Counted from the first letter of the stretch, positions 41,990-47,998 are shown. The stretch: 64,000 bases of DNA from Alitta virens (GCA_932294295.1 OW028585.1:14788771-14852770), one strand, 5' to 3'. The notes: generated from the letters alone by a model not told the origin. Program-made: numbers and translations.

Positions 41990-44900
41990 CTTTCTCTACC
42001 TCATTCTATATTTATACTGATATTTATTTTCTTTTCTTGGGTAGAACCCCCTCACTTCAGAAAGCAGCATTGAAACACTTGACTAGACGCTGCTGTCCTC
42101 TAGCGTTTATAGCAAAATGTTGAGAAAGCAACTGCAAATTCACAAATATATGACGAAATGGTAAGACGTGCAAAATTACGTGTAATCATTTCACACCTTT
42201 ACAAATAAGTGTAAAATATATATTTAATCATTCCAGAACACACATATCCACACTTTAAAAATTCAACACATCTTATAATATCATTACCCAAGAAAAAGAA
42301 AACTATGTTCTACTCCAATAGATCCACTTACACTGAGAACATTTAATTTATTCTGGACACACAGACCCGCCACAGTTGTGAAAGACTGATAAAATCCTTT
42401 CAAATTCTTTTGAATAATTTCAAAGAACCTTAGTTTGACTTTACCCCAACCACACAATACACCTCCTACCCCAGACAGGGCAATAAATTTCACCCCATTT
42501 TAGAAGCAAGACAGAGTTATCAACCCCCTCAATTTACCTACATAATGTATTCACATAATTCTGCTCTTTTTGTCACCAAATATAGACCCCCAACAATTGA
42601 AATAGCAATAAAGTTGACATTATGCTAATTTAAAGTATTTGCAAGTAGTTGAGAAATCACAAGTTTACTTTTTATACTTTTTCTTTGCTTTTGAGAATTA
42701 TTACACGTTGTATGTCTGATGCAATGTATCAAGTCGTCCTTGTAATTTTATTAGATCAATGGATCAATGGATCAAACAATCAAGTAATCAATCTATCTAA
42801 TTTCATTGGATCAATCAATCAAACAATCATGAAATAAATCATGAAATCATGAAATCTAACATGAAATCTATCTTAAAATCTAGATAGATATATAAATAGA
42901 TATATAGATAGATAGATAAATAGATAAATAGATAGGTAGATAAGTGGATAGATAGATAGATAGGTAGATAAGTGGATAGATAGATAGATAGATAGATAGA
43001 TAGACAGCTAGACAGACAGACTAACTAGCTTACCAGATAGATACCAAAATGGATTTTTTTTTTTACTAAACTGCAGTCTTTTGCCAGTAAAATTATAACA
43101 AGACATGTTAATACAGCTAATATCTGCTAATCTACAAAAACTATAATTTGCCACGAAACTTTTTTTGTCTGTAGGCCTACAAGATTTAGTATGTTTGTGC
43201 TTTATGGTATTTTGAGGGCTCACTTTAAATTGAGAGGAATCCGTTGGACCACAAGAATGTGCAAGTGTCAATGACATATAATTAAAAGACACGTGAAAGA
43301 CATGAAGAATTTTAAGAACTACATATACGGCCACGTGTGGCTAAAATCAGACATTAATGGTAGATGCTATTAATTTTAAAGGGCACGTCTGCTTGGCGTC
43401 ACAATTAAAAAACAGCTGAAGTCAGAACTCATGTTTCTTATCGAAAGAAAAATAATACTATATAATAATGGCTGATGATGTAGTTATCTTACAGATATAT
43501 CATAATTATATATTGTACGATTATCATAAACATGTTTATCACCATTTCAGGTATATATATATAAAGTATGAAACTGACAGAATGAATCAATTTTTAAAGA
43601 AAGAAAAAATTAAAACAAATTGTGCATACATGTATAAATATATATATAGAAATTATATTCAATGTACCCAATTTCACAATATATATTTGATATATTAACA
43701 TAATTATAAGATTCTATGTGAAAACTATTTGAAATTTGACCTTTCCTGCACTTTTTCCTCCAGTTTCGCTGGTTGTCATGGTAACATCACAACACGTCTG
43801 CTATTTCTACTTTTGTTTTGGTGACCTTTGACCTCGAAGTAAACACAGGCCGGGGATAAACTCTTGAGCTCTTTCGCCAGATTCTTTTCATAAATAAAAA
43901 TCATGTATCTCTCCAGGACTGCACAAAACAATGCTACACAACTGGCAGGAAAATATCCCTGGCTTTCTAATAGCTTAAAAGACCCCATGAAACAGCAAGT
44001 TATGTTGATTTTATTGAAATTATTAATAAATATATAATTATTGATTTATCTAAAGAGGTCACACAGTTAATCAAGGGATGTCATGGTGATGTCACATTTG
44101 GAACTGGGAAGTCACATAATCATAAGCTAGTCAGTCAGTTAGTCGAGCAGTCAGTCAGTCAATCAGTCAGTACGAACTATGAGGACTGACTGATTGATTG
44201 AATATAGTTTTTTTGGCTGACTGATTCATTCTGCTCCCCAATTCATTCATTCATTCATTTATTCATTCATTCATTGAAGACATTCATTCAATCATTCATT
44301 CATTCTACTCCCCAATTCATTCATTCATTCATTGAGCTCCCAAGATATTCATTCATTCATTGAAGACATTCATTCAATCATTCATTCATTCTGCTCCCCA
44401 ATTCATTCATTAATTCATTCATTCTGCTCCCCAATTCATTCATTAATTCATTCATTCTGCTCCCCAATTCATTCATTCATTGAGCTCCCAAAGACATTCA
44501 TTCTGTTCCTCATTCATTCATTCATCTCCCCAATCCATCCATCCATTCATTCATGCCCACCCTCTCATTTGTCACCAGTCTCCATAGCAACCAGATGCAG
44601 CCATTGCATAGCAACCATGCAAGCGTCATGACATCATGGACATAGCAACATGTGCGAATCATTTGTAATGCATCTCAGAAAATACTGGGTGTTGAAGAGA
44701 AGGGTTACCACCAAATCATGTACAAGTTTTTAACATGTGGTCCAACACCCTCTAGTGCTGTAAACATGGGGAGATAGCATCCCAATGGCACAAGTTGAAA
44801 ATAAATTGTGCCAACTGTATTTTATTGATTTAATGGCAGATATGTACAGTAAAAACCTGATAATCAAAAGCAAGTCATGTATAATGTTTTAAAACTCTAC

Positions 44901-47900
44901 CTTATTTTATCAATTAAAAACATGGCATTAATAAATCATAATTATATTTAAACATTGTTTAGAGTCAGCATATGCCCCCATAAAAAAGAACCGAAAAAAA
45001 TGTTTTTATTCAATTTTTTTGTGTGTGTTATCATTCAAATGGATGTGTTTACATAATCTCAGATAAGCTCGAATGTCTATGTAAGGACAGTTTGCCAAGT
45101 TTTTTTCATTTTGAAGAATTTGAGTCATGCAGATGCATGCATTTGACTGATTATTTTCCTGGATATATTTGAATCTTTGCCAAAAGCACTTGAATGAACT
45201 GTCTCTGGTTTATGCACACAGACATTCTGCAAATTTCAGTAAAATAGATAGACCAGTTTGAGATAGATAACGTAGTTAGTTAAAGAAATTACAAGGAATG
45301 CTTTGAGATAAAGGGCCAAAGTAATTTGATTCGTCATTTTTATCATTATTGTAAATGACTGCATTGTCTAATGTTTACATCTTGCATATATATTTGTACA
45401 TGATTGGTCAAATCTTCATTACTGCATATTGTAAATGATTGGTCAAATCTTCATTACTGCATATTGTAAATGATTGGTCAAATCTTAATTACTGCATATT
45501 TGTATATGATTGGTCAAATCTTAATTACTGCATATATTGTAAATGATTGGTCAAATCTTCATTACTGCATATTGTAAATGATTGGTCAAATCTTCATTAC
45601 TGCATATTCGTATATGATTGGTCAAATCTTAATTACTGCATATATTGTAAATGATTGGTCAAATCATCATTACTGCATATTGTAAATGATTGGTCAAATC
45701 TTAATTACTGCATATTCGTATATGATTGGTCAAATCTTAATTACTGCATATATTGTAAATGATTGGTCAAATCATCATTACTGCATATTGTAAATGATTG
45801 GTCAAATCTTTATTCCTGCATACTTGTAAATGATTGGTCAAATCTTTAATACTGCACATTTTTAAATGATCGGTCAACTTTTCATTACTGCATACTTGTA
45901 AATGATTGGGTAATGTTAATATACATTGCATAGAACTGAAAGAAGCGAATTGTGACTGAACAATGAAAATATTGGCAGTCTTAAATATTACATACATCTT
46001 CACTAATTCGTTATACAGATGTACCACCATGGATGTATAAGACGTATACATCCGTGGTACCACTAACATCAGCATGTCAAGTGGAAAAAAACTAACTTCA
46101 AATGTTTTTACAGTTTGAATAAGATGACATAATATGGGGGTTACTGTCATATTCAAGATCTAGAGATTTACCCCCTCCCTATCTTCACAGAAAAAAAAGT
46201 ACACAAAGAGCTACAAAGGAGATGCCCTAGGGCAGGGGTGACAACGGTTTTACCCTCTTTTACCCCCCATTCGTCCTCACTAGAGTCCCCAATATGGGGG
46301 GGGGGGGGGGGGGTAAAGGAGCTACAAAGCTGCAGGCAACAAGAGATTGTCATATATCTAAACAGAAAAATGTTATTTTAAAATTAAATATGACTTCACT
46401 TGCACTGCATGATTTATTCCATAATTTGTAGCACGAGCACTTGAATTATTCTGCCCACATTGGGGTATCTTATACATAATATTGTAACACAATTTGTATC
46501 ATATATATGGAGCTGGTACCAGGCACTAATATAAATGCAAGTGCTCGTGATTTGTGGAGCACTCATGAATAAAAATATCATTATTACGTCATTATCTGGC
46601 ATTTCGCCATAAATGAAATATTAACATTTATATAGATATTTAACAAAAATAAGACATTTATCATTCCGTTTTAAATATAGACTTGGACTAAAGATATAGA
46701 TCTGTCTTAGTGCCAATTTAGAGGCCTATACATCGCACACTAATGTTAAAGTTTTTATTATTTTGGTCCTGCACGCCAACAATTTGACTTCAGTGTAAAC
46801 AAAATAATTATATCACGAAATGAGAATTTATAAATAAAATAAAAACCTAATGCAAGGAAATAAAAATTATATCTGATTTGCAGGTCCTGGAAAATTGAAT
46901 AGTTTAAAGCTATAATTGTTTTCACTACTTAAAGTTTTCATTCATTTATAAATAAAGTTTAAAATTGCTGAATTTACATCATATAATTGTTTGAGAAGTC
47001 ACTGATTTCCAAACAATCGTGATATAGTTATTATTACAAAACATCTGTCTTTGTGAGTTACACTATTTTAGCAGAAAGCAAAAGACTCAAACTGGAGAGC
47101 TTAAACTTGGCTTCCTGCCATTTGCCTCCAAAAATCTCAAGTGGGTCATGATCCATTTTCCCTCACTCTGCATATTGTCAGTCAACATTATAACCCAACA
47201 ATGTAGCTTTTATTGTGCTATATATAAATACAGACAAAGAGACAGAACTACAATATCTAGATAGTCAAGTCTCGTATAGTATATACTCTGTATATGTACT
47301 TGTTTTCAAGTGTCACTAATAATATTTGAACGACTCTTACGTGTTTGAAGCTCAAATGATTTTACAAGATGTTAGGTTTTGATTTATAAATCCCATAAAA
47401 AGCATTAGTCAGAGTAGAAAAGGGAAAACCAGTATATATATATATATCAACCATAATATGATAATTAATTTTCAAACTAGTTATAATGATTTTAGATTAT
47501 TGATTTACATCAATCCAAAAGTTCATAATTAGAAGACTGCAGTCTGTAGCTATAACAACATTAGGACAAAAATCCTGAATTTCATAGATGACTGCAGTCT
47601 AGAACTATCCCTGTTGCAGTCAATAACATTAAAGTTGATTTACCTAATTTATCATACTTTCATAAAAGCACTTTTTAAGCAAACACCCCAAAAGACATGG
47701 TATTAAACTGTAAATTCCCAAAATAAAATAGATAAATAAAATTCAGCAAGTTCAGGATCCAACGATATAAGAGGATCCAACCGTAAGTTATACACAAGTA
47801 ACACAACCCATAATTGCAATCAATTAACAAAGAAAACTCACCAAAGACAATGTTCACAGCACTCAAACAATCAACCATCAGAACACAAATTCAAATGCAA

Positions 47901-47998
47901 ATCCGCTTAATTTAATCCTATCAGTAATGTCTACAAAACAGATAAGAGTGTCCTTACCTGAGGCCAAGTTTGTTTAGCATGCTGGTGAACTTCTCCAT
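5407..47998 (-). CDS. Unrecognised multi-exon gene, charged helical protein, divergent partner of RAB3GAP1; 3' end not in window
   Basis: Exons on the minus strand, 5' to 3': 47998-47958 (ATG), 25817-25668, 24886-24762, 24473-24268, 23023-22898, and probably 5481-5407. All have AG/GT borders, and the phases (2, 2, 1, 0, 0) chain without a stop for 241 residues. The protein starts MEKFTSMLNKLGLRGSSDDG. A Ser/Arg-rich section (14-64) includes RRSIMGGSLGSMEAYR, followed by a section with two RSWE motifs, then a very charged region (about 107-212) with SRSRESERDR, the octad pair RLETERLH/RLESERIQ, and REKQEIARLQRQYRARQK, likely helix or coiled coil. No signal peptide, membrane span or catalytic motif is seen. 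The last exon encodes GGSQLGIIAAHPLRASLPHT; its link across 17 kb rests on phase and splice sites only. I do not recognise the family. Confidence 0.72.
5745..6115 (+). repeat. Tandem array, 52-bp unit, about 7 copies
   Basis: Unit of the type CAACCCTTAATTGGGTGGAC, TCAAAGACATAGCATCTCAT, CATACATAGAAC. The CATAGCATCTC word recurs at spacings of 54, then 52, 52, 52 and 52 bp. Each unit holds an AATTGGGT/ACCCTTAATT partial palindrome. The open frame crossing it is a by-product of a unit length close to a multiple of three. Confidence 0.9.
6116..8243. other. Intron or intergenic AT-rich DNA
   Basis: Holds decayed 17-bp-repeat words (CCACCTCACTATTATGA type, 6280-6430), an S1 SINE fragment and the AATAC repeat. 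No exon seen. Confidence 0.55.
7005..7080 (+). repeat. (AATAC)n pentanucleotide repeat
   Basis: AATACAATACAACACAATAC followed by a TATGCAATAC variant; about 15 units. Confidence 0.85.
8290..8531 (-). CDS. Candidate first exon of an unknown transcript (low support)
   Basis: An 80-codon open frame starts with ATG at 8531 (MECYHGNGLVVELF...) and ends at a CTAG/GTATGT donor at 8290 in phase 2. The sequence just upstream (8540-8770) is richer in G+C than its surroundings and contains TGAGTCAGC and two CCAAT-type sites, so a promoter firing leftwards is plausible. Spliced directly to the exon at 5481 it would stop after 12 codons, so it does not simply extend that frame. No family recognised. It may be an alternative promoter, a non-coding RNA, or chance. 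Confidence 0.25.
8511..8524. promoter_or_regulatory. RFX X-box-like palindrome
   Basis: GTTTCCATGGTAAC fits the RFX-family X-box (two GTNRCC half sites, inverted, 2-bp spacer). One of about nine such 14-mers in the window. Confidence 0.6.
8540..8770. promoter_or_regulatory. Candidate GC-richer promoter segment
   Basis: This stretch has more G+C and CpG than neighbouring intron DNA, a TGAGTCAGC (AP-1/Maf-like) site near 8656, CCAAT/ATTGG boxes near 8729 and 8775, and a perfect X-box palindrome just to its left (8511-8524). It carries no recognised repeat. It may be an internal promoter or enhancer inside intron 5 of the minus-strand gene. Confidence 0.3.
8771..10334. other. Intron or intergenic DNA, one GC-richer patch
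   Basis: At 9360-9600 there is a poly-G run, an X-box palindrome (9389-9402) and a GCAGCA-rich patch with an 81-codon minus-strand frame; the frame is dominated by Ala/Ser from the CAG repeat and I do not call it a gene. The rest is featureless. Confidence 0.5.
10335..10535 (-). mobile_element. SINE family S1, body plus decayed head
   Basis: Reverse strand. Shows GGAGTCCACACCATGTTACA, CCATGGGTGGGGCCTTTTAC, AGCATAGACACCGAGTACAA and CTCATGAAGAGTGCGCGG, then a possible tRNA-like head. The run of hydrophobic codons across it has no meaning as protein. Confidence 0.72.
10691..10834. mobile_element. Palindromic MITE, CATGGCC family, copy 1
   Basis: About 144 bp with near full-length inverted repeats: TACATGGCCAAATGTGCCAC at the left end, the reverse complement at the right. 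The arms carry several GCGTTTTCCATG words, so the whole unit folds on itself. All four copies in the window begin and end with TA, consistent with TA target duplication as in Tc1/mariner-type elements. No coding capacity. Confidence 0.85.
11379..11534. mobile_element. Palindromic MITE, CATGGCC family, copy 2
   Basis: Same family as the element at 10691, about 156 bp, with full inverted arms joined by a short AT-rich loop (near 11450). It lies only 0.54 kb from copy 1. TA at both ends. Confidence 0.85.
11700..12115 (+). repeat. Degenerate (TTCTA)n region with repeated GAAGTTGGCC words
   Basis: Runs of ATTCTATTCTATTC alternate with GAAGTTGGC-containing segments about 50-80 bp apart (near 11753, 11881, 11920 and 11992), an old compound tandem repeat. 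Confidence 0.7.
12616..12695 (+). repeat. (TCTA)n microsatellite
   Basis: Short interrupted TCTA/TCTG array. Confidence 0.88.
12905..13005 (+). mobile_element. SINE family S1, 3' fragment
   Basis: TGCTGAGGCAAGTAAAAGAT, CCCACGGGGT, GGTGTGGACTCCAAGCAGCA, ATCTCATCATTATGTCTGTC. Further short fragments of the same family lie at 6916-6975, 16810-16865, 27765-27815, 37528-37585 and, inverted, near 14305-14335. Confidence 0.7.
13310..13399 (-). CDS. Candidate signal-peptide-like first exon (low support)
   Basis: ATG at 13399 opens 30 codons, MTLEAIFVICLLVLWLWLPW then KLASRCHSNQ, ending exactly at a CAG/GTAAGG donor. The hydrophobic run would serve as a signal peptide or type II anchor. The phase 0 donor matches the exon at 5481. 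Against it: the ORF contains two RFX X-box-like palindromes (13313-13326 and 13336-13349), so the conserved-looking DNA may be a regulatory element rather than code. Confidence 0.25.
13570..13800 (-). repeat. Inverted 17-bp minisatellite patch
   Basis: Repeats of ACCACCTCACTATTAAG, the reverse complement of the unit at 14590-14998 and 31640-31930. Smaller patches occur at 6280-6430, 16960-17075, 24660-24735 and 39008-39105. Confidence 0.8.
13829..14132 (+). mobile_element. 0.3-kb MITE, TAGTGGATTTTCAC family, copy 2
   Basis: Same order of landmarks as the copy at 3463: GAATTCAGCAAGACATAA, GCTGCTAGGATGCACT, CCACCTGGTGGAAATACAG, then the CCTTCCGTGAAAATCCACTA end. It sits directly beside a run of the GGTCTTAATAGTGAGGT repeat. 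Confidence 0.85.
14590..14998 (+). repeat. Diverged 17-bp minisatellite, GGTCTTAATAGTGAGGT
   Basis: About 15 or more degenerate units of the 17-mer, with variants such as GGTCTCAATAGTAAGGT. It follows a MITE at 13829 and a patch of the same motif in inverted orientation (ACCACCTCACTATTAAG) at 13570-13800, so the locus as a whole can form long hairpins. Confidence 0.88.
15469..15640 (+). repeat. (GGAGA)n pentanucleotide microsatellite
   Basis: About 34 almost perfect GGAGA units, purine on one strand, so capable of triplex or G-rich structure. The LLSSP-repeat reading frames on the minus strand are artefacts. Confidence 0.95.
15963..16140 (-). mobile_element. SINE family S1, body copy
   Basis: Well-preserved body on the reverse strand: TTTGGAGTCCACACCATGTT, CCCCATGGGTGGGGTCTTTT, CAGCATAGACACCGAGTACA and AACGTCTCATGCGATCGACA. 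A (TA)n run follows at 16151-16175. Confidence 0.78.
16244..16257. promoter_or_regulatory. RFX X-box-like palindrome
   Basis: GTTGCCATAGTAAC. Others of the same class: 1872 (GTTTCTATGGCAAC), 9389 (GTTGCTATGGAAAC), 13313 (GTTGCTATGACAAC), 15738 (GTAACCATGGAAAC), 27515 (GTTGCCTAGCAAC, 1-bp spacer) and 44578 (GTCTCCATAGCAAC). Confidence 0.55.
16418..16790 (+). mobile_element. tRNA-derived SINE, family S3, copy 1
   Basis: The head has TGGTCTAGTGGTTAAG (A box) and GCGGGTTCAAATCC (B box). The long body includes AAGATCCTCCTGCAACCATT, ACCCAGGTGTAAATAGGTAC, GGCTGAATATTCCCAGGGAG and ends GGCAATAAATGAAA. At about 370 bp it is long for a SINE. Confidence 0.78.
17680..17873 (-). mobile_element. tRNA-derived SINE, family S2, with intact A and B boxes
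   Basis: On the reverse strand the head reads TAGCTCAGAGGTAGCGC (A box) and GGGTTCGATTCCC (perfect B box), with a CTTCCAA loop that would give a TCC (Gly) anticodon. The acceptor and anticodon stems do not pair, so this is a tRNA-like head and not a working tRNA gene. The body includes TTTCATCCTTCGTCTCATTG, TAATTAGCCCATCAGGTGCA and TACAGGACGTAAAGC, ending in a CACCCA-type tail. Confidence 0.85.
18033..18345 (+). mobile_element. tRNA-derived SINE, family S3, copy 2 (diverged)
   Basis: Shares with copy 1 the order tRNA-like head, GGCATGGAGGAACTGAGCAG, ATCCTCCTTGAACCACTACT, CTAACCAGGTATAGATGT and GGCTGTATGCTCCCCTTGAG. The head is more decayed (GGCCTAGCGTTTAGTG / CAGTTCAACCG). Confidence 0.7.
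18681..19011 (-). mobile_element. 0.3-kb MITE, TAGTGGATTTTCAC family, copy 3
   Basis: Inverted relative to the other copies. The two ends TAGTGGATTTTCACGGA and (inverted) TAGTGTTTTTTCACTGA show the terminal inverted repeat most clearly in this copy. Confidence 0.87.
19103..19245 (+). mobile_element. TGGGGAG-ended MITE with TGACGTCA sites, copy 1
   Basis: Ends AATGGGGAGAAAAAGT and (inverted) ATGGGGAGGAAAAG form a terminal inverted repeat. The interior has three GATGACGTCA sites, each a perfect cAMP-response-element palindrome. It appears internally shortened relative to the three copies in RAB3GAP1. Confidence 0.8.
19471..19750 (+). repeat. Direct duplication, 146-bp unit, two copies
   Basis: GCGGAAAATTGAGCCGACAG, TTTAAAGGAGTCCATCGATA at 19471 recurs at 19617 with few changes, and both copies end TATTCAA. 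The two units are adjacent, so this is a tandem duplication and not two insertions. The first copy continues leftwards in an open frame from 19215 that is cut by a stop near 19511. Confidence 0.8.
19996..20314 (+). mobile_element. 0.3-kb MITE, TAGTGGATTTTCAC family, copy 4
   Basis: Full-length copy about 1 kb from copy 3 and in the opposite orientation, so the two could pair as a large inverted repeat. Same internal landmarks. Confidence 0.87.
20315..21599. other. Intron DNA with weak repeated words
   Basis: Phrases such as CCAATCACTCTAATGGACTC, CACCCTAATAGCCCAAAC and CACTCTAATAAGTCGCATAG recur at 20705-20960, a very decayed repeat. No exon seen. Confidence 0.5.
21600..21754. mobile_element. 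Palindromic MITE, CATGGCC family, copy 3
   Basis: About 155 bp, TA-flanked, with arms nearly identical to the other copies (TACATGGCCAAATGTGCCAC). It lies in the 17-kb intron of the minus-strand gene. Confidence 0.85.
24058..24130 (+). mobile_element. SINE family S4, 3' end fragment
   Basis: GGCACCCGTCGTCTGCCTAC, ACTAATGGTAAATGAACTTG, AACTTG. Same 3' end as the 3.9-kb copy; in intron 4 of the minus-strand gene. Confidence 0.65.
25498..25605 (+). mobile_element. SINE family S2, head-less copy
   Basis: Repeats the body of the 17.7-kb element in forward orientation (GTTTCATCCTTCGTCTCATT, CTAATTAGCCCATCAGGTGC, ATACAGGACGTAAAGCACTA) and ends in (CCA)n, which supports a simple-repeat 3' tail. 5' truncation suggests LINE-type reverse transcription. 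It lies 63 bp beyond the 3' end of the exon at 25668-25817. Confidence 0.85.
25940..26235 (+). repeat. (ATTC)n array with ~50-60-bp higher-order unit
   Basis: Blocks of CATTCATTCATTC alternate with AAAATGAACAATCATACTTA TAAAATT-type sequence five or six times, so the array expanded as a compound unit. Confidence 0.88.
26786..26945 (+). repeat. (TCTA)n microsatellite
   Basis: A pure TCTA block followed by interrupted copies with TCGTGC and TCATGA variants. Confidence 0.92.
28072..28195 (-). mobile_element. SINE family S1, partial copy
   Basis: Reverse strand: CCCCATGGGTGGGGTCTTTT, CTCAGCATAGACACCGAGTA, AACGTCTCAAGCGATCGACA; breaks off near TGGGATGAAGAATGCC. Confidence 0.75.
28482..28765 (+). 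repeat. Four poly-C tracts at roughly 75-110-bp spacing
   Basis: C-runs at 28482, 28591, 28677 and 28750, each preceded by a GTGAC/TAGTAC-like word (GCTAGTGACC, ATTGTGACCT, GCTAGTACCC). The spacing and repeated preceding word suggest a degenerate tandem repeat and not independent homopolymers. Confidence 0.7.
29196..29526 (+). repeat. (AATC)n then (TCTA)n microsatellite
   Basis: A short AATC run at 29196-29230, a 45-bp spacer, then about 250 bp of TCTA with TTTC and TAAT interruptions. Confidence 0.9.
29921..29934. promoter_or_regulatory. RFX X-box-like perfect palindrome
   Basis: GTTTCCATGGAAAC, a fully symmetrical X-box. No repeat family surrounds it. Confidence 0.6.
30416..30766 (+). repeat. 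Decamer minisatellite, GCCAGCATCR, about 35 units
   Basis: Near-regular 10-bp units (GCCAGCATCA, GCCAGCATCG, GTCAGCATCA) over about 350 bp, much richer in G+C than the flanks. Because 10 is not a multiple of 3, the peptide repeats every 10 residues; the open frame (SASISQ-type) has no start context or splice support and is not a gene. Confidence 0.93.
31640..31930 (+). repeat. 51-bp tandem array built from three 17-bp units
   Basis: Five or so nearly identical 51-bp blocks, each GGTCTTAATAGTGAGAT + GGTCTTAATAGTGAGGT + GGTCTTACTAGTGGGGT. The near identity means recent expansion. A diverged version of the same 17-mer fills 14590-14998. Confidence 0.93.
31936..32257 (-). mobile_element. 0.3-kb MITE, TAGTGGATTTTCAC family, copy 5
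   Basis: Inverted full-length copy that abuts the 51-bp tandem array at 31640-31930. It begins ATAATAGTGGATTTTCACTG; note that the flanking array also contains TTAATAGTG, so the insertion may have used that sequence. Confidence 0.85.
32480..32645 (+). mobile_element. SINE family S1, 5' portion
   Basis: Forward strand with TTCATGAGCTACATCCCAGC, GATGAGACGTTAAAT, GCCTTGTACTCAGTGCCTAT and GGCAAGTAAAAGACCCCACC. The 3' half is missing. Confidence 0.75.
32941..32994 (+). repeat. Poly-T then poly-G tract
   Basis: About 25 T directly followed by about 29 bases that are almost all G. Other G or C homopolymers of 8-18 bases occur near 9361, 37086, 37233, 37426, 37741, 38994 and 46297. G-runs of this length can form quadruplex structures. 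Confidence 0.85.
33110..33285 (+). mobile_element. SINE family S1, 3' portion
   Basis: Forward strand: GTCTTGTACTCTATGCCAGG, GTAAAAGACCCCACCCATGG, GTGTGGACTCCAAGCAGCCT, ATCTCATCAGTATGTCTGCC. It may be the remainder of a related insertion split from the 32.5-kb copy. Confidence 0.75.
33417..33813 (-). mobile_element. Second, older copy of the TTAA-flanked element
   Basis: Aligned on the opposite strand to the element at 50685: CACTGTCTGTCAAA, then ATCAAGGCACACTAAAT, then GACCAAAACATTGGAAA and ACATCATCACTAGGTTTGTT in the same order and spacing. The ends are eroded (TTAGGGCTCCACTG and CCAGCTTTAA). It lies in intron 1 of the minus-strand gene. Confidence 0.72.
34211..34582 (-). repeat. (TCTA)n microsatellite on the minus strand, ~370 bp
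   Basis: The largest microsatellite in the window, read as TAGA/TAGG/CAGA on the + strand. It makes long YLSI-repeat open frames on the minus strand (up to 160 codons) that are artefacts of the 4-bp period. Confidence 0.95.
34600..35889. other. Intron DNA, nothing recognised
   Basis: Uniformly AT-rich, no splice-bounded open frames and no repeat family shared with the rest of the window. Confidence 0.55.
35890..36260 (+). repeat. Imperfect ~60-70-bp tandem repeat with CATCAT runs
   Basis: About five degenerate units of the form ATATTATTGAATAAAAATAT, TATAAAGTGTTTCGATAGTG, TAACTATATCATAGTCATCA, with an embedded (ATC)n at 35949-35973. No gene. Confidence 0.78.
36261..37480. other. Intron DNA with a CTG/CAG-rich patch
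   Basis: 36945-37080 is rich in CTGCTG/GCAGCA words that can pair with each other. Three G-runs follow at 37086, 37233 and 37426, each preceded by divergent sequence. No exon seen. Confidence 0.5.
37960..38155 (+). repeat. Two (GAAA)n purine runs
   Basis: GAAAGAAAGAAAGACAG at 37970-37990 and GAAAGAAAGAAAAAAAGG to 38153, separated by ~110 bp of AT-rich DNA. Confidence 0.8.
39488..39643. mobile_element. Palindromic MITE, CATGGCC family, copy 4
   Basis: About 156 bp, slightly more diverged at the left end (ATGGCTAAATGTGCCGCG) but with the same arms and centre; it lies in the 22-kb first intron of the minus-strand gene. Confidence 0.85.
39650..41900. other. Intron DNA, nothing firm
   Basis: A GC-richer patch at 41040-41200 has a 66-codon minus-strand frame and a GTAAGAAG donor-like site near 41158, but no acceptor or conserved frame I would trust. 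Confidence 0.5.
41913..41993 (+). repeat. (AATC)n/(TCTA)n microsatellite
   Basis: CAATCAATCAATCTATCAAT leading into a pure TCTA run. Confidence 0.9.
42880..43018 (-). repeat. (TAGA)n microsatellite
   Basis: Interrupted TAGA array with TAGG and GTGGA variants, preceded by degenerate (ATCA)n and ATGAAATC repeats at 42760-42880. Confidence 0.9.
43772..43785. promoter_or_regulatory. RFX X-box-like palindrome
   Basis: GTTGTCATGGTAAC in intron 1 of the minus-strand gene, followed 20 bp later by a region lacking repeats. Confidence 0.55.
44245..44555 (+). repeat. (ATTC)n array with CTGCTCCCCA units
   Basis: CATTCATTCATT runs separated by TCTGCTCCCCAATTCATTCA and TGAGCTCCCAAAGACATTCA-type spacers, several of which are near-identical direct repeats. 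Confidence 0.88.
45395..45912 (+). repeat. Higher-order tandem repeat: 108-bp unit of 35+36+37-bp monomers
   Basis: About 15 monomers of the type TGATTGGTCAAATCTTAATT, ACTGCATATTGTAAA. The TGATTGG starts are at 45401, 45436, 45471, 45507, 45544, 45579, 45615, 45652, 45687, 45723, 45760, 45795, 45831 and so on, giving a spacing pattern of 35, 36 and 37 that repeats every 108 bp. Each monomer has an ATTGG (inverted CCAAT) box. Not CRISPR: there are no unique spacers. Confidence 0.93.
45913..47956. other. Intron 1 of the minus-strand gene, proximal part
   Basis: AT-rich, with a cruciform palindrome at 46019, a G-run at 46297 and no exon between the ATG exon and here. Confidence 0.55.
46019..46062. 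repeat. Short near-perfect palindrome (44 bp)
   Basis: GTACCACCATGGATGTATA, a 4-base spacer, then TATACATCC-containing inverted arm ending GTGGTAC. Cruciform-capable. It lies 0.1 kb from the end of the 45.4-45.9-kb tandem array. No gene context. Confidence 0.65.

Noticed and set aside
45395..45912. CRISPR-like array
   Set aside because: Units are contiguous with no unique spacers, and the genome is eukaryotic.
45767..46156. 129-codon minus-strand frame with repeated TNHLQVCSNKD motifs
   Set aside because: The repeats come from the 35-37-bp tandem array and the rest covers a cruciform palindrome; no initiation or splice context.
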